From the IMG/VR virus record IMGVR_UViG_3300028802_000039, positions 1 through 40,540 of that record: a stretch of DNA of 40,540 nt. One strand, given 5' to 3'. The stretch is from a virus. Shown here one piece after another: positions 38,840 to 40,540 of this stretch. The notes below the pieces were generated by a model. That model searched no databases. It had not been told where the DNA came from and saw only the letters and a program-made list of their open reading frames with translations. The position numbers were made by a program, and so were the translations under genes. Position 1 is the first letter of the stretch; each line of letters starts with the position of its first letter.

Positions 38840-39327
38840 TGCAGCGCCTGAGCACCATCGCGATCGACGCCGACATCGCTACTGCTCCGGCCGAATGGTC
38901 CGGCGAATGGGTGCAGGAGCGGCTGGTCCGCGCCTACAGCGTCGAGCGCAGGCTTCCACATCTGCGCCGACGCCCGGTCACCAACACATGGCCAGTCATG
39001 GCCGTCGAATTCAGCGACATTGTCGGGCGAGCTGACGATGATCGAAAAGAACGGTTCCAGTCCTGGGAATACGCCGGCTCAGGCGTAACCGCCATCGACA
39101 TTGGCCTCATGGAAGCCGCGCACGACTGGCTGCGCGTCATCTTGGGACCGTACCCAGAGGAGCGCCTGTGCCTGTCACAGTGGGCCACCGCAGTAGCCTA
39201 TGGCCGTTCCCTGCGCAGGCTATTGGCCAAGCGGCGTTGGCCACGCACGACGTTCTATAGGTATGTCGGTGCTGGTGCACACGTCGTGGCCGTGGAGCTG
39301 CGGCGCCAAGGACAGCCGGTGGTGTGA
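38836..39327 (+). CDS. DUF6362-like HTH protein
   Basis: This 163-residue protein contains WSGEWVQERLVRAYSVERRL, a WPVMAVEFSDIVGRADDD segment and a C-terminal AKRRWPRTTFYRYVGAGAHV then VAVELRRQGQ. The last is a helix-turn-helix recalling DUF6362 and late-regulator-like phage proteins. Its place near the end of the early operon fits a regulator of late genes or a packaging helper. The family name is from memory of the pattern and should be checked. Confidence 0.55.
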   Translation: MMQRLSTIAIDADIATAPAEWSGEWVQERLVRAYSVERRLPHLRRRPVTNTWPVMAVEFSDIVGRADDDRKERFQSWEYAGSGVTAIDIGLMEAAHDWLRVILGPYPEERLCLSQWATAVAYGRSLRRLLAKRRWPRTTFYRYVGAGAHVVAVELRRQGQPVV

Positions 39328-39571
39328 ACAACGCAGGCGTGACGGTCAGCGCGCGAGAGGGTTGCCAACATCCACCCTCAACAAGGCTAGGCTCGGTCTC
39401 ATCTGCCGTGAAGCCCGGCAAGACCGTCTCAACATCAACATCTTGTGCATCAATGGAACTCATGGTACCAGCAGAACCATCAATTCATGGTGGAGTGGGA
39501 TGGTGCGCGTCCTCCACCAAGTTGCCGCATTTCAGCACACATCGCCGAGCGAGGATCGAGGGCCATTCGTC
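39328..39571 (+). other. Intergenic stretch without a supported gene
   Basis: Open frames cross this 244-base stretch in several directions, but none has both a ribosome binding site and protein-like composition. It includes the likely leader of the small membrane-protein gene. A promoter for late transcription could be here or near the right end; no boxes are convincing. Confidence 0.3.
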
Positions 39572-39787
39572 ATGGTTATCAATCTGCTGTGGCTGCTCGT
39601 GTCCATCATCGTCCTTTGCCTTGTCGTCTATATCATCTTTTGGGTCGTCAAATCTTTCGTCGGGATAGCCATCCCGGATAAGATCGAGAAGGCGATCTGG
39701 CTGATTGTGGTGTTGATCATTCTGATCTGGGTGATAAGCGCGTTGATGGGTGTGGGACCTATCCGCATTGTGTCCTTGGCACGCTGA
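39572..39787 (+). CDS. Small two-helix membrane protein, possible holin
   Basis: This 71-residue protein has two strong membrane helices (residues about 3-27, LLWLLVSIIVLCLVVYIIFW, and 41-60, IWLIVVLIILIWVISALMG) joined by a short loop with IPDKIEK. The layout is that of a class II holin or a small host-like membrane protein. The gene lies away from the endolysin but just before the packaging HNH gene. If the genome circularises it would precede the late operon. Role inferred. Confidence 0.6.
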   Translation: MVINLLWLLVSIIVLCLVVYIIFWVVKSFVGIAIPDKIEKAIWLIVVLIILIWVISALMGVGPIRIVSLAR

Positions 39788-39789
39788 TA

Positions 39790-40116
39790 GTGCGTAAGCT
39801 CAAGCCACTCATCGGCAAGGTCGTGGATGCACGGGCTGTCAGGCCCGAGGCCAAGATCGCCGACCCGATCTATCAACTGCCAGAGTACCGACAATGGCGA
39901 GAGGTGGTCATCCGTCGTGCTGGTCGTCGATGCCAAGCTACCGACAATGGCTACCGCTGCCCTAAGGCCGAACCCTATCATCGCATGTTCGCCGACCACG
40001 TGGTGGAGCTCAGAGATGGCGGTGCGATGTATGATCCGGCCAATGGCATGTGCCTGTGCGGTAGCCACCACACCAGCAAGACCTATCGCGCCCGCGCCGA
40101 GCGAATGCGGCGCTAA
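39790..40116 (+). CDS. HNH endonuclease near the packaging end
   Basis: This 108-residue protein begins at GTG 39790, two bases after the preceding stop. YRQWREVVIRRAGRRCQATD, FADHVVELRDGGAMYDPANG and MCLCGSHHTSKT give the complete HNH signature, with the Cys positions of the zinc-bound form. In many cos phages an HNH protein is encoded beside the terminase and is needed for cos cleavage. Here it would sit next to the small terminase gene if the window ends join. A packaging role is thus more likely than homing. Confidence 0.82.
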   Translation: MRKLKPLIGKVVDARAVRPEAKIADPIYQLPEYRQWREVVIRRAGRRCQATDNGYRCPKAEPYHRMFADHVVELRDGGAMYDPANGMCLCGSHHTSKTYRARAERMRR

Positions 40117-40382
40117 TACCTGGCGCCGTAAGCGGTGACTTGCTGCGATGGTGTAAGCGAGGACTTCACCTCGCCACCGTACCTCTTGCCATAGGCAGCA
40201 ACTCGCTGCGATGGCGTGAGTGAGGACGGTACTGTGTAGGGCGGCGGTACTGTGCTTGTGGTGCAGGCACTCTGCGTAGTTCCATTGGCCGTGGCACTCG
40301 AGCACTGTGTGTACGTAGTCTGTGCGGTTGCTGGCGCAATGACGGCGGCCACCAGGACGGCAGCTAAGACAAGGGGTTTCAT
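40113..40382 (-). CDS. Small secreted protein with a tandem repeat
   Basis: This 89-residue protein starts at ATG 40382 (MKPLVLAAVLVAAVIAPATA signal peptide, cleavage after about residue 21). A Thr/Ser/Gln-rich section has two cysteines, and two tandem copies of SSLTPSQRVAAYGKRYGGEV / SSLTPSQQVTAYGARY follow. It is convergent with the HNH gene, and the two stop codons interlock (TAG and TAA over 40113-40116). Opposite orientation suggests expression in the lysogen. The function is unknown. Confidence 0.55.
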   Translation of the reverse strand: MKPLVLAAVLVAAVIAPATAQTTYTQCSSATANGTTQSACTTSTVPPPYTVPSSLTPSQRVAAYGKRYGGEVKSSLTPSQQVTAYGARY

Positions 40383-40540
40383 ATGGGTACCGTTTCGTAT
40401 TGTTGGGGAATGAACACTAGCCGCCCTTGTCATGGGTTCGTCTTGGCGGATCGTGCCAAGAGTTGCGCAAGTGAGCCAAAGACGCAGACGATGCGGAAAA
40501 AACTGACCGGGGGGGGTGGGGAGAAAAATATTCCCATGGG
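40383..40540. other. Right-end region, possible cos/packaging site
   Basis: This 158-base non-coding end contains the minus-strand promoter region of the secreted protein, a run of G (GGGGGGGG near 40511), an AT-rich patch (AAAAATATTCCC) and the palindrome CCCATGGG at the very end. With positions 1-47 upstream of the small terminase gene it may hold the cos site. This cannot be shown from the window alone. Confidence 0.35.

Noticed and set aside
39137-39463. Minus-strand frame beginning SSIDAQDVDVETVLPG
   Set aside because: The N-terminal part looks acceptable, but most of it is antisense to the DUF6362-like gene and there is no Shine-Dalgarno sequence.
1-40540. CRISPR array, tRNA or rRNA genes
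   Set aside because: No regularly spaced repeats and no cloverleaf or rRNA-like sequences were recognised by eye. A tRNA scan would settle the tRNA question.

Overview
The window reads as an essentially complete genome of a temperate, long-tailed (siphovirus-type) phage of an alphaproteobacterium, most likely a Bradyrhizobium-like member of the Rhizobiales. The evidence is the high-GC codon use, a GcrA-type cell-cycle regulator (33737-34144), tail-tip proteins of the gene-transfer-agent type (DUF2460 and BR0599-like hub) and an exported protein with a PEP-CTERM-like tail. The integrase lies in the middle while terminase is at the left edge and an HNH gene near the right edge. This is virion (cos-to-cos) order rather than integrated-prophage order. 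The host genus is inferred, not shown.

Layout, left to right. Positions 48-24256 (+) form one long, tightly overlapping late operon. It holds small and large terminase; a fused HK97-type prohead protease and major capsid protein; an HNH-AP2 endonuclease; an IPT/TIG-like protein and a shortened paralogue; portal; three successive collagen-like genes, the second a fibre with an S74 chaperone domain; head-tail connectors; tail tube; G/GT tail chaperones joined by a -1 frameshift; tape measure; distal tail, hub and tip proteins; a spike; and the lysis genes. Positions 24257-25694 are accessory: a small minus-strand gene, two doubtful small ORFs, strong hairpins and the PEP-CTERM gene.

Positions 25890-30808 (-) are a lambda-like left early operon, mostly coupled by ATGA overlaps: two small genes, a YqaJ-type exonuclease, an HNH gene, a RecT-like annealing protein, an HNH-AP2 gene, a small gene, an excisionase-like gene, integrase and a GIY-YIG gene. 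Its promoter (30834-30861) carries 17-bp operators (GTAGC-N7-GCTAC) that recur between the LexA-type repressor (32195-32809, -) and the divergent Cro-like gene (32907, +). Positions 31069-32809 are the lysogeny/immunity region. Positions 32907-40116 (+) are the right early operon: Cro, HTH, GcrA, an HNH/helicase pair, replication genes, small proteins, a membrane protein and an HNH gene. A minus-strand secreted repeat protein closes the window.

The most notable signal is a repeated architecture around the free-standing HNH genes. Each of three lies directly after an essential or early gene (capsid, exonuclease, annealing protein) whose last codons switch to unusual, synonymous-looking codons. 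At the annealing gene, a second, apparently ancestral copy of the gene's tail is still fused to the end of the HNH gene. This looks like insertion by homing with a recoded replacement tail. Two hairpins that bury Shine-Dalgarno sequences, one before an HNH gene and one before a collagen gene, are a second unexplained layer.
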